Numbered from the stretch's first letter, positions 25,927-34,185 are shown. The stretch is DNA of 37,629 bases from Polyangiaceae bacterium (GCA_029261965.1 JAJDAH010000025.1:1-37629), one strand, 5' to 3'. The notes: generated from the letters alone by a model not told the origin. Numbers and translations: made by a program.

Positions 25927-26510
25927 CGAGCGATCTCGTCGGCGCGGACAGGACCGAGAGCCTGCTCCTATTTCAGCGACGGCTCGAACGATTCTACGGG
26001 CTCGAGTCGGCACCGGACGTCGTCGACTTCGTGAGAACGGGCACCAGCGACGACCGCGAGACGCTCTACGTGAAGCAGGAAGGCGACTCGCTCGAAGTGG
26101 CGTTGGTTCTGCCGGCGGAGTGCGACGCTTCGGGCGACGTGGAGCTCCAGCTCATCGAGGGCGTCAGTCACTTCGTGTATTTGGCAGAACGGGCGCGCAC
26201 CGAGTTGCCAACCACACGCCTCGAGCTCGAAATTCAAGCCGAGGTCGACAAGTTCGTCATGCTTTGGCTCAGCCGGGATCGCGTCGAGCCGGGATGGAGA
26301 CGGGCCGTGCGCGAGATGCTCTACGGCAACGTGCGTTTTCTTCATCCACCCCAGAGCGAGCCGGGAGCGCGCTACCGACTCGCCAATCGGCTCGCGGCCA
26401 AGCTGGTGACTGCCTTGGAGCGGCGGAGCGACCAGTCGGCGCAGAGCTCGCTCGTGCGCTTCTACCGTGCCGGCCAGGCCGAAAAGATTCGAATGGCGCG
26501 CGCCGCCTGA
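25923..26510 (+). CDS. Uncharacterised protein, second of an overlapping pair
   Basis: This 195-residue soluble protein starts at a TTG (25923-25925) that overlaps the stop of the previous gene (TTGA), so translation is probably coupled. It opens with LLLFQRRLERFYGLE, then a beta-strand-rich part (ETLYVKQEGDSLEVALVLPAEC), then helical segments (EGVSHFVYLAERART, LELEIQAEVDKFVMLWLSRD, YRLANRLAAKLVTALERR). There is no signal peptide or catalytic motif. Tight overlap with its partner argues that the two act together, possibly as a complex. The gene ends in a 13-bp palindrome shared with the convergent neighbour. Confidence 0.78.
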   Translation: MTSDLVGADRTESLLLFQRRLERFYGLESAPDVVDFVRTGTSDDRETLYVKQEGDSLEVALVLPAECDASGDVELQLIEGVSHFVYLAERARTELPTTRLELEIQAEVDKFVMLWLSRDRVEPGWRRAVREMLYGNVRFLHPPQSEPGARYRLANRLAAKLVTALERRSDQSAQSSLVRFYRAGQAEKIRMARAA

Positions 26511-26517
26511 GCCGGGC

Positions 26518-26805
26518 TCACTTCCGCGCGCCGTCCTCGCACGCGACCGTGATCACCCAGTTTCTCTGCGGGGGATACGAAAGACCATCTTGCTCCATGC
26601 CCTCGTTGAGCGTTTCGTAGTGGTCGCCGCACTTCTCGCGAATGGCGGTCCAGCATGGCGTGCGGTCATTGCGACAGAACGCCCGCCAAATCTGGCGCTT
26701 TTCCTTCGCGAAGTGTGAGTTGACGTTCTCGATCGTCACCTTCTGGGCCGTGCACGCGAACGTCACGACAAGAAGACCCAGACACAGCCCCAGAAGCTTC
26801 GACAC
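26518..26805 (-). CDS. Small Cys-containing lipoprotein
   Basis: This 95-residue protein uses a GTG start (26803-26805) and has a lipobox TFAC (Cys18). The mature part has four Cys (RAFCRND, TPCWTAIREKCG, TVACEDG) in a short, probably disulfide-bonded domain. I do not recognise a family. A perfect TATAAT lies 5 nt before the start codon, suggesting a leaderless transcript. It is convergent with the unknown pair and divergent from the DUF885 gene. Confidence 0.65.
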   Translation of the reverse strand: MSKLLGLCLGLLVVTFACTAQKVTIENVNSHFAKEKRQIWRAFCRNDRTPCWTAIREKCGDHYETLNEGMEQDGLSYPPQRNWVITVACEDGARK

Positions 26806-26810
26806 GGCTC

Positions 26811-26816
26811 ATTATA
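26811..26816 (-). promoter_or_regulatory. -10 hexamer TATAAT for small lipoprotein
   Basis: The consensus TATAAT on the minus strand ends 5 nt before the GTG at 26805, so the transcript would begin at or next to the start codon. No recognisable -35. Confidence 0.5.
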
Positions 26817-26866
26817 GGCACGGCATGCGGTCTCGAGCGACTTCCTCAGGTTGTCGTAGTGGCTGA

Positions 26867-26872
26867 TAGACT
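26867..26872 (+). promoter_or_regulatory. Possible -10 hexamer (TAGACT) for DUF885 gene
   Basis: TAGACT lies 7 nt before the GTG at 26880; a leaderless message from here supports that start over the GTG at 26859. Confidence 0.35.
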
Positions 26873-26879
26873 GGGCCCC

Positions 26880-28580
26880 GTGACCGAGTACGGCGACCTG
26901 TCCAGCGACTACCACGCGCACTTCACCCGCAATCCCAACGATTGCGTCCTCAAGGGAGTCGAGCGGCGTCTCGGGGATTTGCCTGACCCGAGTCGAGAGA
27001 CCGCCGACGACGAGGTCCGCGAAGCCGGGCAGTTGTTGGCCCGCGCCATGACGCTCGCCCACGGTAAAGAGCTCGACTTCGACGAGCGCCTCGACATCGA
27101 CCTCGCGGTTCTTTCTCTCGAAGCGGAGATCCATCGAAAAACCTACACCCTCAACGGCAAGCCTCACGCCACCCAGCTCCCGCGGGCGAGCGACGACATC
27201 GGCGACGGCATCTTCTTCATGTTCGTCAACGACCCACGGCCCGAAGCGGATCGGCTCGCCGACATCACCCGGCGAATCGAGCAAGTGCCGGACTACCTGG
27301 AAAGTGCCCTCGAACGACTCGACACGCCGGTCGACCGCTGGGTCGGTATCGACGTCGAAAAAGTGTCGGGACTGCCATCGCTCTTCGAAACGATGGAAGG
27401 TTGGGCAAACGACGTCGAGTGGCCCGACCGACGTCGCTTGAGCACCGCCCGCGCCGCAGCGGAGACCGCGCTCGCGTCCTACGCGGCACGGCTAGAAAAG
27501 ATGCCGACCACACGACAACTTCACGTCGGCACCGAGACGGCCCGCCGCATCGTGGAGCTGCGCGGTATCGACAAACCTCTGGAAGATCTCCACGGGTTGG
27601 CGCGGGAGTTTCTGGCAGAGACGAGCGACTCGATCGAACGACTGCGAGCCGGGCTGGCCCGCAAATACGAGCTCGGCGCAGACGCCAGCACGCAATCCGT
27701 TCACGACTTTCTCAACGACAGATATCGTGTCCGCGCCGGCGATGACTACTCCGTCGTGCTCGACCGGTACCGTGCGGAGCTCGATCGAGTCGTTCAGTTC
27801 GTGCGTGAGCGTGACTTGTTTCCGATATTCCCCGACCAAGAACTCACGATCCTGCAAACGCCGCCATTCATGGCGCCGAGCATCCCAGCCGGGGCGATGA
27901 CCTCCCCGCCGCCCTTTCGCGACGGCGTACGAAAGAGCCTCGTCTATCTGACCCTCAGCCCCGAGTTGCTCGACGAGCACACCGAGCTCGGCATCCCGGT
28001 GATGATCATCCACGAAGGAATTCCTGGCCATCACTTGCAATTGGCCACGGCGTCGAAACACCCGTCGATCATCCGTCGTCACTTCGACGCGATGGAACAG
28101 GCGGAAGGTTGGACGACGATGCTGGAGGACTACATGCTCGACATCGGATACCGACCCGAGCTGACCGACGAAATCCGGTTCTGCGCCAAGCGCGACATCA
28201 GCCGCATCGGCGCACGAGTCGCGATCGACCTCTTTTTCATGACGGGCGACAGATCGTTCCTCGACGTCGGTGTCGACGCCGACGTGTCGCCGACGGATCC
28301 CTTCGAAGCCGCTGGCAATCTGCTGGTTTCCGTCACGGGCTTCACGCCGGGGCGCGTGCAAGCCGAGCTCAACTGGTACTCGCAGGAGCGCGGCTACCCA
28401 CTCAGCTACCTGACGGGAAACCGACTGGTTTGGGATCTCAAACGGGACACGAAAAAGGCGCAATCCGATCGGTCCAGTGCCGACGTCGATCGCGCCTTTC
28501 ACCGCACGTTCCTGGAGGCGGGCAACATGCCGGTGACGTTTCTTCGCCGCGTGTTTCGCCACCGAGGCCTGGTGGATTGA
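26880..28580 (+). CDS. DUF885 family putative metallopeptidase
   Basis: This 566-residue protein matches the DUF885 family over its whole length. The signature HEGIPGHH (residues 378-385 from the GTG at 26880) is the putative zinc-binding, HExxxHH-like motif, flanked by the typical IPVMIIHEGIPGHHLQ. Other landmarks are an internal N-terminal (S..YHAHF) start, a helical central part (residues 150-330), a C-terminal Glu-rich region with EGWTTMLEDYMLD and the final LSYLTGNRLVWDLK. There is no signal peptide, so a cytoplasmic location is likely. Family members are thought to be peptidases or related hydrolases; the substrate is unknown. The gene is followed 55 nt later by an SDR gene on the same strand, possibly one operon. 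A GTG at 26859 would add 7 residues. Confidence 0.82.
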   Translation: MTEYGDLSSDYHAHFTRNPNDCVLKGVERRLGDLPDPSRETADDEVREAGQLLARAMTLAHGKELDFDERLDIDLAVLSLEAEIHRKTYTLNGKPHATQLPRASDDIGDGIFFMFVNDPRPEADRLADITRRIEQVPDYLESALERLDTPVDRWVGIDVEKVSGLPSLFETMEGWANDVEWPDRRRLSTARAAAETALASYAARLEKMPTTRQLHVGTETARRIVELRGIDKPLEDLHGLAREFLAETSDSIERLRAGLARKYELGADASTQSVHDFLNDRYRVRAGDDYSVVLDRYRAELDRVVQFVRERDLFPIFPDQELTILQTPPFMAPSIPAGAMTSPPPFRDGVRKSLVYLTLSPELLDEHTELGIPVMIIHEGIPGHHLQLATASKHPSIIRRHFDAMEQAEGWTTMLEDYMLDIGYRPELTDEIRFCAKRDISRIGARVAIDLFFMTGDRSFLDVGVDADVSPTDPFEAAGNLLVSVTGFTPGRVQAELNWYSQERGYPLSYLTGNRLVWDLKRDTKKAQSDRSSADVDRAFHRTFLEAGNMPVTFLRRVFRHRGLVD

Positions 28581-28635
28581 AGCCGACACGGGCGCAGGGC
28601 TGACGCCGACGCCGGCGAGTGGTAACGCCAGGCGC

Positions 28636-29442
28636 ATGAGCGAAGGAAGTCTCCGAGGCAAGACGGTATGGATCACCGGGGCCAGCGCCGGCATCGGTCG
28701 GGCGCTCGCGCTCGAGCTCGGGTCGCGAGGCGCGAATGTCGCAGTCAGCGCGCGCCGCGCGGACCGACTCGCCGCCCTCGTGCAGGACATCGAGAAAGGG
28801 GGCAGCCGCGCTCTCGCCGTCGAATGTGACGTGACGAAAGAAGAAGCCGTGCAAGCCGCGGTCGGCGCCGTCGTGGCTCATTTCGGCCAGCTCGACATCG
28901 CGGTGGCCAACGCGGGGTTCAGCATCGTCGGCAAGATCGCCAACCTCACAGCCGACGAGTGGCGCCGACAACTCGACACGAACGTGGTCGGCCTCGCGGT
29001 GAGTGCCCGCCACGCGATCCCGGAGCTCTTGAAGACCGAGGGCCGCATCGTGCTCGTCGGCAGCGTCGCCTCGATGTTGGTGGCGCCGAACAGCGGCGCC
29101 TACGCCGCGTCGAAATACGCCGTGCGAGCCATCGGACAGACCCTCTCGGTCGAGCTCCACGGAAGCGGCGTAACCTGCACGACGATCCACCCCGGTTTCG
29201 TCGAAAGCGAGATCGCTCAGGTGGACAACGAGGGTCAGTTCGACGCCGAGCGACCGGACAAACGCCCCAAACGCTTCATGTGGCCGACCGACCGTGCCGC
29301 GAAGGTCATGGCAAACGCCATCGAGGCCCGCAAACGCGAGTACGTCTTCACCGGCCACGGCAAAATCGGCGCCTGGGTCGGCCGCCACTGGCCAGGGTTG
29401 ATCCACGTCGCCATGACTCGGCGCGGTGGGTGGCGCGAATGA
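28636..29442 (+). CDS. Short-chain dehydrogenase/reductase
   Basis: This 268-residue classical SDR has the NAD(P)-binding TGASAGIG (residues 14-21), the NAG motif (92-94), Asn116 and the catalytic set Ser143, Tyr156 and Lys160 (YAASKY). ARRADR after the second strand (R40, R41) suggests NADP(H) preference. The C-terminal part (FMWPTDRAAKVMANAI and the EYVFTGHGKIGAWVGRH block) is typical of the YqjQ/DltE-like, lipid-related SDR group. The reaction is oxidation or reduction of an alcohol/ketone; the substrate is unknown. The ATG is the first good start after the DUF885 stop. It is convergent with the VWA gene. Confidence 0.9.
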   Translation: MSEGSLRGKTVWITGASAGIGRALALELGSRGANVAVSARRADRLAALVQDIEKGGSRALAVECDVTKEEAVQAAVGAVVAHFGQLDIAVANAGFSIVGKIANLTADEWRRQLDTNVVGLAVSARHAIPELLKTEGRIVLVGSVASMLVAPNSGAYAASKYAVRAIGQTLSVELHGSGVTCTTIHPGFVESEIAQVDNEGQFDAERPDKRPKRFMWPTDRAAKVMANAIEARKREYVFTGHGKIGAWVGRHWPGLIHVAMTRRGGWRE

Positions 29443-29480
29443 AGCGTGCGCGGTCGCGGCGCGAGAGAAGCAGCTACGGC

Positions 29481-30596
29481 TCAGCGAACGACGACCGTCG
29501 GACACCCGACCCGCACGTTGACACTGCCACCTTGATTGAAGAGATCGCAGGTCTGCGGGCAGACGAGGATGCGCGTCGGATTGACGGGATCGTCGTAGAA
29601 CCAGCCTTGCTGCACGTTCGGGCAATTCGCCTCATCGGTCTGCGGCACCGTCGCCGGCTGGTTGCCCGGCGGCGTGTACTCGACGTTGACGAGCGAAAGA
29701 TCGGAGAAAGCCTCGGGCGGAACCTCGTAGTCACAAGGCAGCGCAGCAGCGCGGATCTGGTTCAGCGCAGCGGAGACAGCCCCAGGATTGGCCGGATCGG
29801 CCAGGATCGCCTGCCCAGTGCCGCCGGCCTGAGCGATTTGGTTCAGGTTGCCCAAACTGAAGCCGAGGCCCACGACGAACGTTTGAATCGACGGAGTGCC
29901 GTTCAGGCCGCCGGCCGCTGCGGCCGCGACGCCCGCCACGGTCGAGTTGCATTCGGCCGGCTCACCGTCGGTGACCAGCAGCACGACCGTCTTGATGCCC
30001 TGCTGCATCGCGAACTGCTGCGCGTGCTGAACCGCTCCCTGCATGGCCGGCTCGGTCGGAGTTTGATTGAGCGGCAGACCTGGAAACGCTGCTTGGATGG
30101 GACCCGCGTTGCCGGGAAGAGGCGCCAACGGCACGAGCGGCGTCGCATAGCGAGCGACATCGCAACCCTGGGGCGCCTCAGGACCGAAAAATTGAATGCC
30201 CGCCCAGATCCCGACGGACGCGGGGTCGTTCAAGAACGCGACCGTCGCCTGGGTGACCGGACCCCACCACGGAATCATGGAGCCTGAATCGTCGAACATG
30301 ATGTAGACGCCGAGCGGTACTCGCATCGCATCCACCACCATTCCGCCGCAGTTGCCCGTCGACCCGCCGGTACCCGGAGCTGCCCCCGCGCCTCCGCTGC
30401 CCGGCGCGTTACCGATGCCGATACCTCCGCCACCGGAAATTCCACCGGCGGCGGCACCTCCCGCGGTGCCTGCCGTACCCCCGACGCCACCGAACGGGCC
30501 TTGGTTGCCCGCAGGATCGCTACCGCCGCAACCGCTCGCCGCGCTCGCTATGGCGAAGGCCAACGGAATCGAACACCGAAAAAATCGTGTCTTCAC
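29481..30596 (-). CDS. VWA-domain lipoprotein with Gly-rich linker
   Basis: This 371-residue protein starts at a GTG (30594-30596) with a GGGGGG stretch upstream and has a lipobox ASGC (Cys23). A Gly/Ala/Thr linker (residues 24-85) leads to a von Willebrand A domain. The MIDAS is intact: DDSGS (Asp102, Ser104, Ser106), a Thr in NQTPTEPAMQGA and Asp in LVTDGEP. The metal-dependent site suggests protein or surface ligand binding. The C-terminal 80 residues contain Cys (PCDYEVP, ANCPNVQ, CPQTCDLF) for disulfides. It is related to the large group of myxobacterial VWA lipoproteins; the ligand is unknown. It may mediate adhesion. Confidence 0.8.
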   Translation of the reverse strand: MKTRFFRCSIPLAFAIASAASGCGGSDPAGNQGPFGGVGGTAGTAGGAAAGGISGGGGIGIGNAPGSGGAGAAPGTGGSTGNCGGMVVDAMRVPLGVYIMFDDSGSMIPWWGPVTQATVAFLNDPASVGIWAGIQFFGPEAPQGCDVARYATPLVPLAPLPGNAGPIQAAFPGLPLNQTPTEPAMQGAVQHAQQFAMQQGIKTVVLLVTDGEPAECNSTVAGVAAAAAGGLNGTPSIQTFVVGLGFSLGNLNQIAQAGGTGQAILADPANPGAVSAALNQIRAAALPCDYEVPPEAFSDLSLVNVEYTPPGNQPATVPQTDEANCPNVQQGWFYDDPVNPTRILVCPQTCDLFNQGGSVNVRVGCPTVVVR

Positions 30597-30652
30597 GAGT
30601 TCAGCCCCCCGGAAAATCCGTCCACCTCTCCCAGAGTGACCCGATTGACCGG

Positions 30653-31051
30653 TCACGGGCGAATGACACCCTGTTCGGCGAGCTTCCTCGTGAGCTCCGC
30701 GATGGCGCCACTGTGCTGCTCGATAGACTCTTCGAACTCGACCCCAGCCTCGTAAGGCCAGAGCTCCGATGTTTTGGAATCGCGCTTGGCGATTCTGGCT
30801 ACTCGCCCGCGAACCTTCTTCGGCTCGTCTCCCGCTTTGCCGATGTAGAGGCTCAGCTCGACGTCGTCGTCGACCGCGAACTTCGCGCGGGTGAAGAGAC
30901 GCGCACCGTTCAGGCTCACGTCATGAATGACGGCGATGTGCCGACCCTTTTCGTCGGTGTTGACGTAGGCGGGGATGCAGGAAATCTGACGCGGCGCTCC
31001 GCGCTGACGACGGGCGCGGGTGGACTCCGGGGGCGGTTCGCTGAGGGCCAC
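30653..31051 (-). CDS. PilZ-domain protein
   Basis: The product is a PilZ-like domain of about 132 residues. The Arg-rich N-terminal motif ARRQRGAPR and the following DVSLNGARLFT (DxSxxG) match the c-di-GMP-binding loop and strand of PilZ proteins. A later KKVRGRVARIAKRD and the acidic VEFEESIEQHS complete the barrel. The start is uncertain: GTG at 31049-31051 is preferred because longer versions run into the divergent MFS gene and have no conserved residues. It may be a c-di-GMP receptor adaptor. No diguanylate cyclase is in the window. The N-terminus is poorly supported. Confidence 0.7.
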   Translation of the reverse strand: MALSEPPPESTRARRQRGAPRQISCIPAYVNTDEKGRHIAVIHDVSLNGARLFTRAKFAVDDDVELSLYIGKAGDEPKKVRGRVARIAKRDSKTSELWPYEAGVEFEESIEQHSGAIAELTRKLAEQGVIRP

Positions 31052-31143
31052 GAGGGGAGGGATCTTACCTCGAATCGAGCGCTCGGTCTTTGGGTCTTTT
31101 GCCAACGGATTGGCACAACGCGGGGCTGGAGCGGAGCGCGAGC

Positions 31144-31149
31144 TAACAT
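31144..31149 (+). promoter_or_regulatory. Possible -10 hexamer (TAACAT) for MFS gene
   Basis: TAACAT lies 10 nt before the ATG at 31160, implying a short leader. Match 4 of 6, no -35 evident. Confidence 0.3.
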
Positions 31150-31159
31150 CACCTAGGCG

Positions 31160-32404
31160 ATGCTCGGCCTCCTCCGCACCAACACCAGCCTGCGCCGATT
31201 GTGGTTGGGCGAGGTGATCTCGTTGATGGGCGACTGGCTCACCTATGTCGCGATTAGCCTCTTGGCCCTCGAGAGCGGCCAGGGGCTGATGGCCGTGGCC
31301 TTCGTGCTCATCGCGCACACGCTACCGAACGCGTTGCTGTCCCCCGTGGCCGGGTATTTCGTCGACCGATTCGACCGACGGACGGTGCTCGTCGCCGCAA
31401 GCGTCGTCCGAGGAGTCGTCACCTTGGCCATGGCCGCGGCCGCCGCTTGGGGCAGTCTCTGGCTCGCCCAGGGGTTCTTGCTTCTGCGAACGGCGGTGAG
31501 CGCCTTTCACGAGCCGGCACTTCAAGCCGTGCTGCCGCGAGTCGTCTCGAAAAAGGACCTGCTGCCGGCAAACGCCCTCTTGGCTGCCACGTGGAGCGTG
31601 ATGTTCGGTGTCGGAGTCGCTCTCGGCGGAGTTTTGGCTGCGGGGCTGGGAGCCGCAGCCGCTATCGCAGTGGACGCCGTCACATTTTTCGCCGCCGGAG
31701 CGGTGTTGATGAGCCTCCCGAGTATTCTCCCCGAAGGCTCCAACGACGGTTCGCGGCCACGATCACGCTTCATCGCGGATCTGGTGGAGGCCTGGTCGTA
31801 CATGTTGCGGCGGGGCGAGCTCTTTCGCATCGTGCTCGGCAAGACGCCCGTGGGATTCGCCACCGGTGGCGCGTGGGTACTGTTGAACCACGTCGCCGAG
31901 GTCCGCCCCTGGCTCTTCACCACCGCCGCGACGATCGGAACCATGCACGCGCTTCGCGCGGCGGGAACGGGAATCGGACCGGTGTTGTGGATGCGCTCGC
32001 TCGAACGGCGCTGGCCCAACCTACCGCTCGAGGTGACCACCCTCGTCACCCTCGCCGGCATCGCGCTCTTCATCGTCGCACCGCACCCCGCCGTGCTCGT
32101 GCTGGCCACCGTCACCTGGGGAATGGGTTCGGGCGCCAACTGGGTGGTTACCGCCACGCGACTTCAAACTGCCGCGCCCGACGGATTGCGCGGGCGACTC
32201 TCGGCAACGGATCTCCTCGGAATGGCGCTCGGCCTGTGCGTCGGCGCGTGGACGAGCGCGGCGATCGGCGAATTTTTGCGGCCCGAAGTCGGCGCCTGGT
32301 CGACGTCCGCCATCGCGCTCGGGTTAGCCACGACCACCTACATCGTGGCCAAGTTGCAACCAGGACTGCCGCTGGCCAACGAAACCCCGACCAGCAGCGG
32401 CTAG
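31160..32404 (+). CDS. MFS transporter
   Basis: This 414-residue protein has about 12 membrane helices. It begins MLGLLRTNTSLRRLWLGEV, and GYFVDRFDRRTV is MFS motif A between helices 2 and 3. The two-bundle layout with a central loop (ILPEGSNDGSRPRSRF) and the conserved opening 'LGEVISLMGDWLTYVA' resemble the MFS_3/EntS-like exporters, as do LLRTAVSAFHEPALQAVLP and LLPANALLAATWSVM. It is expected to be a proton-driven exporter of small molecules in the inner membrane. The substrate cannot be determined from the sequence. It is divergent from the PilZ gene. The gene ends in a near-palindrome that overlaps its stop. Confidence 0.88.
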   Translation: MLGLLRTNTSLRRLWLGEVISLMGDWLTYVAISLLALESGQGLMAVAFVLIAHTLPNALLSPVAGYFVDRFDRRTVLVAASVVRGVVTLAMAAAAAWGSLWLAQGFLLLRTAVSAFHEPALQAVLPRVVSKKDLLPANALLAATWSVMFGVGVALGGVLAAGLGAAAAIAVDAVTFFAAGAVLMSLPSILPEGSNDGSRPRSRFIADLVEAWSYMLRRGELFRIVLGKTPVGFATGGAWVLLNHVAEVRPWLFTTAATIGTMHALRAAGTGIGPVLWMRSLERRWPNLPLEVTTLVTLAGIALFIVAPHPAVLVLATVTWGMGSGANWVVTATRLQTAAPDGLRGRLSATDLLGMALGLCVGAWTSAAIGEFLRPEVGAWSTSAIALGLATTTYIVAKLQPGLPLANETPTSSG

Positions 32405-32421
32405 CAAGGCTAGCCTGCTAG
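32401..32421 (+). terminator. Near-palindrome overlapping MFS stop, possible terminator
   Basis: CTAGCA (32401-32406) and TGCTAG (32416-32421) pair, with GGC/GCC inside and one bulged A, then TTGGTT. The stem includes the stop codon. Weak T-run, so function is uncertain. Confidence 0.35.
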
Positions 32422-32537
32422 TTGGTTACGCGGGCGCCGCGCTGGTGGTTAGTTGCAGATGAAGTAGCCGTCGGGCAGCAGGCCGGACCGCAGCGGATAC
32501 GGCAAAAAGAGCCGCTGACCTCGGTCTCGTCGGAAGT

Positions 32538-33707
32538 CTACAGCCCCATCAACTTCGCGAGGTAGTAGCGCATCGTTTCGGTCGTACCCCCGCCTATCCG
32601 CAAGAGCCGCGAATCCCGATAGGCCCGCGCGATCGGATACTCCTCGACGTAGCCCCAGCCGCCGTGAAACTGCAGGCACGTGTCCATCACCTCGCTGACG
32701 AGATCGCCGGCGACGATCTTCGCCATGCTGATGAGCTTCACCGTGTCCATCGTGAGCGCGACGCCCTGAACGTACCGCTCGTCGTTGTATTGATTCACCA
32801 CCTGATAGACGAAGGCCTTGGCCATTTCGACCTTCGTGTACATGTCGACGAACTTGTGCTGCCAGTACTCGCGCTTGATGATCGGCTTGCCGAACGCCCG
32901 CCGGTTTTCGCCGTACTCCCGCGAGCCGGCGATGACGTGCTCGCAGCTCGCGACCGCACCGGTAGCCGCGATGAGCCGCTCGGTCTGAAAGTTTTGCATG
33001 AGGTACATGAACCCCATGTTTTCTTCACCCAACCGATAGCGGGCGGGGATCCGACAGTCTTCGAAGAACAGCTCGGCCGTGTCCGAGGCATGGTTGCCCA
33101 TTTTCTCGAGCTTGCCGGCGACCTTGAACCCTTTCGTCTTGGTCGGAAAGAGAAAGAAGCTGCAGCCGTGTGAACCCGTCGTCGGATCGGTCTTCGCCAA
33201 CAGCGTGATGAAGTCGGCGCGAGTCCCGTTCGTGATGAACGTCTTTTGCCCATTCACGATGTAATCGTCGCCGTCACGCTTCGCGTTGGTGGTGATGCCG
33301 GCGACGTCGCTCCCGGCGCCCGGCTCCGAAACACCGATCGCCGCGATTTTTTCGCCGGTGAGGGCCGGGCGAAGGAACTCGTCGATCTGCTCTGGCGTAC
33401 CAATGTCTGAAATGACCGGCGTCGCCATGTCGCTCTGAACCAAAAGGGCCATCGAGACGCCGGCGCAGCGACCGCGAGTGAGCTCTTCGCTCTTGGCCAC
33501 GCTGTACCAGTAGTCACCGCCGGCGCCGCCGTGCTCTTCCTTGTAGTGCGCCCCGAGAATGCCGAGATCCCCGGCCTTCTTGAAAATTTCGTTGGGGAAA
33601 TCGCGGTTCTTCTCCCACTCGTCGGAGTTCGGCTCGATCTCCTTGGCGGTGAACTGCTTCACCGTCTGCCGAAACTGCTCGTGCTGCTCGTTGTATGGGT
33701 TCCACAT
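32538..33707 (-). CDS. Acyl-CoA dehydrogenase
   Basis: This 389-residue FAD enzyme has the family motifs GVSEPGAGSDVAGITTNAKR (residues 126-144), DYIVNGQKTFITN, SDTAELFFEDCRIP and the C-terminal FHGGWGYVEEYPIARAYRD. It catalyses alpha,beta-dehydrogenation of acyl-CoA in fatty or branched-chain acid breakdown, passing electrons to ETF. The catalytic base appears to be Glu243 (NFQTERLIAATG), the position used by isovaleryl-CoA and long-chain enzymes, because the usual C-terminal Glu position reads Gly (IGGGTTET). The start is the ATG at 33705-33707, giving the standard N-terminus. An extended open frame upstream is non-coding. It is convergent with the MFS gene. Confidence 0.93.
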   Translation of the reverse strand: MWNPYNEQHEQFRQTVKQFTAKEIEPNSDEWEKNRDFPNEIFKKAGDLGILGAHYKEEHGGAGGDYWYSVAKSEELTRGRCAGVSMALLVQSDMATPVISDIGTPEQIDEFLRPALTGEKIAAIGVSEPGAGSDVAGITTNAKRDGDDYIVNGQKTFITNGTRADFITLLAKTDPTTGSHGCSFFLFPTKTKGFKVAGKLEKMGNHASDTAELFFEDCRIPARYRLGEENMGFMYLMQNFQTERLIAATGAVASCEHVIAGSREYGENRRAFGKPIIKREYWQHKFVDMYTKVEMAKAFVYQVVNQYNDERYVQGVALTMDTVKLISMAKIVAGDLVSEVMDTCLQFHGGWGYVEEYPIARAYRDSRLLRIGGGTTETMRYYLAKLMGL

Positions 33708-33760
33708 AGGCAAACGGTTCGTACACGAAACTCGGGTCGGCGACCCACCAGTGGCTCTGC

Positions 33761-33766
33761 TATGCT
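33761..33766 (+). promoter_or_regulatory. Possible -10 hexamer (TATGCT) for four-Cys lipoprotein
   Basis: TATGCT lies 5 nt before the GTG at 33772; a start from here would be leaderless. No clear -35. Confidence 0.35.
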
Positions 33767-33771
33767 CGCGC

Positions 33772-34185
33772 GTGGTGCGGATCTCCCTGAGATCATTGTG
33801 TTTGCCCGCGGCGCTCGTCGCGCTCAGCGGCTGCCCAGGCCCGCGCGAAGCCGCAAATCCTCGCGACTTGCTCGGCGAGGACGCCACGCATGGCGGGGTG
33901 AGCGGCGTGGAAGGCACGGGAATACGCGACGGGGCAGAGAAGGAGCCCGATCCTCTCGACGCTCCAGCCACCCGAGCCGACTGCAAGAAGGCGCACGAGC
34001 ATCTTGCACGAATCGGTCAGCAAGAGAGCGGCGACCCGGCAGATCTGCTGAAGAGCCCCGAAGCAGAGCGCATCCTCGAAGAAGGGATCGAGGAGTGCCT
34101 CGACGCCGAAACGTCGAAGCGGATGATTCGCTGTGTGCTCGGGGTGAAGAAGTCGTCCGAAATCGATGCGTGCATCCGCCGCTGA
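33772..34185 (+). CDS. Small four-Cys helical lipoprotein
   Basis: This 137-residue protein has a GTG start opening a lipobox LSGC (Cys21). After an acidic spacer, the mature domain has four Cys in a helical pattern (RADCKKAHEHL, EECLDAET, MIRCVLGV, IDACIRR), which fits a small disulfide-bonded helical bundle seen in many myxobacterial lipoproteins (from memory). The function is unknown. Its last 20 nt overlap the next gene in another frame, implying coupled translation. It diverges from the acyl-CoA dehydrogenase gene. Confidence 0.7.
   Translation: MVRISLRSLCLPAALVALSGCPGPREAANPRDLLGEDATHGGVSGVEGTGIRDGAEKEPDPLDAPATRADCKKAHEHLARIGQQESGDPADLLKSPEAERILEEGIEECLDAETSKRMIRCVLGVKKSSEIDACIRR

Noticed and set aside
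27492-28790. 432-codon minus-strand frame across the DUF885 and SDR genes
   Set aside because: It spans two real genes and has no domain.
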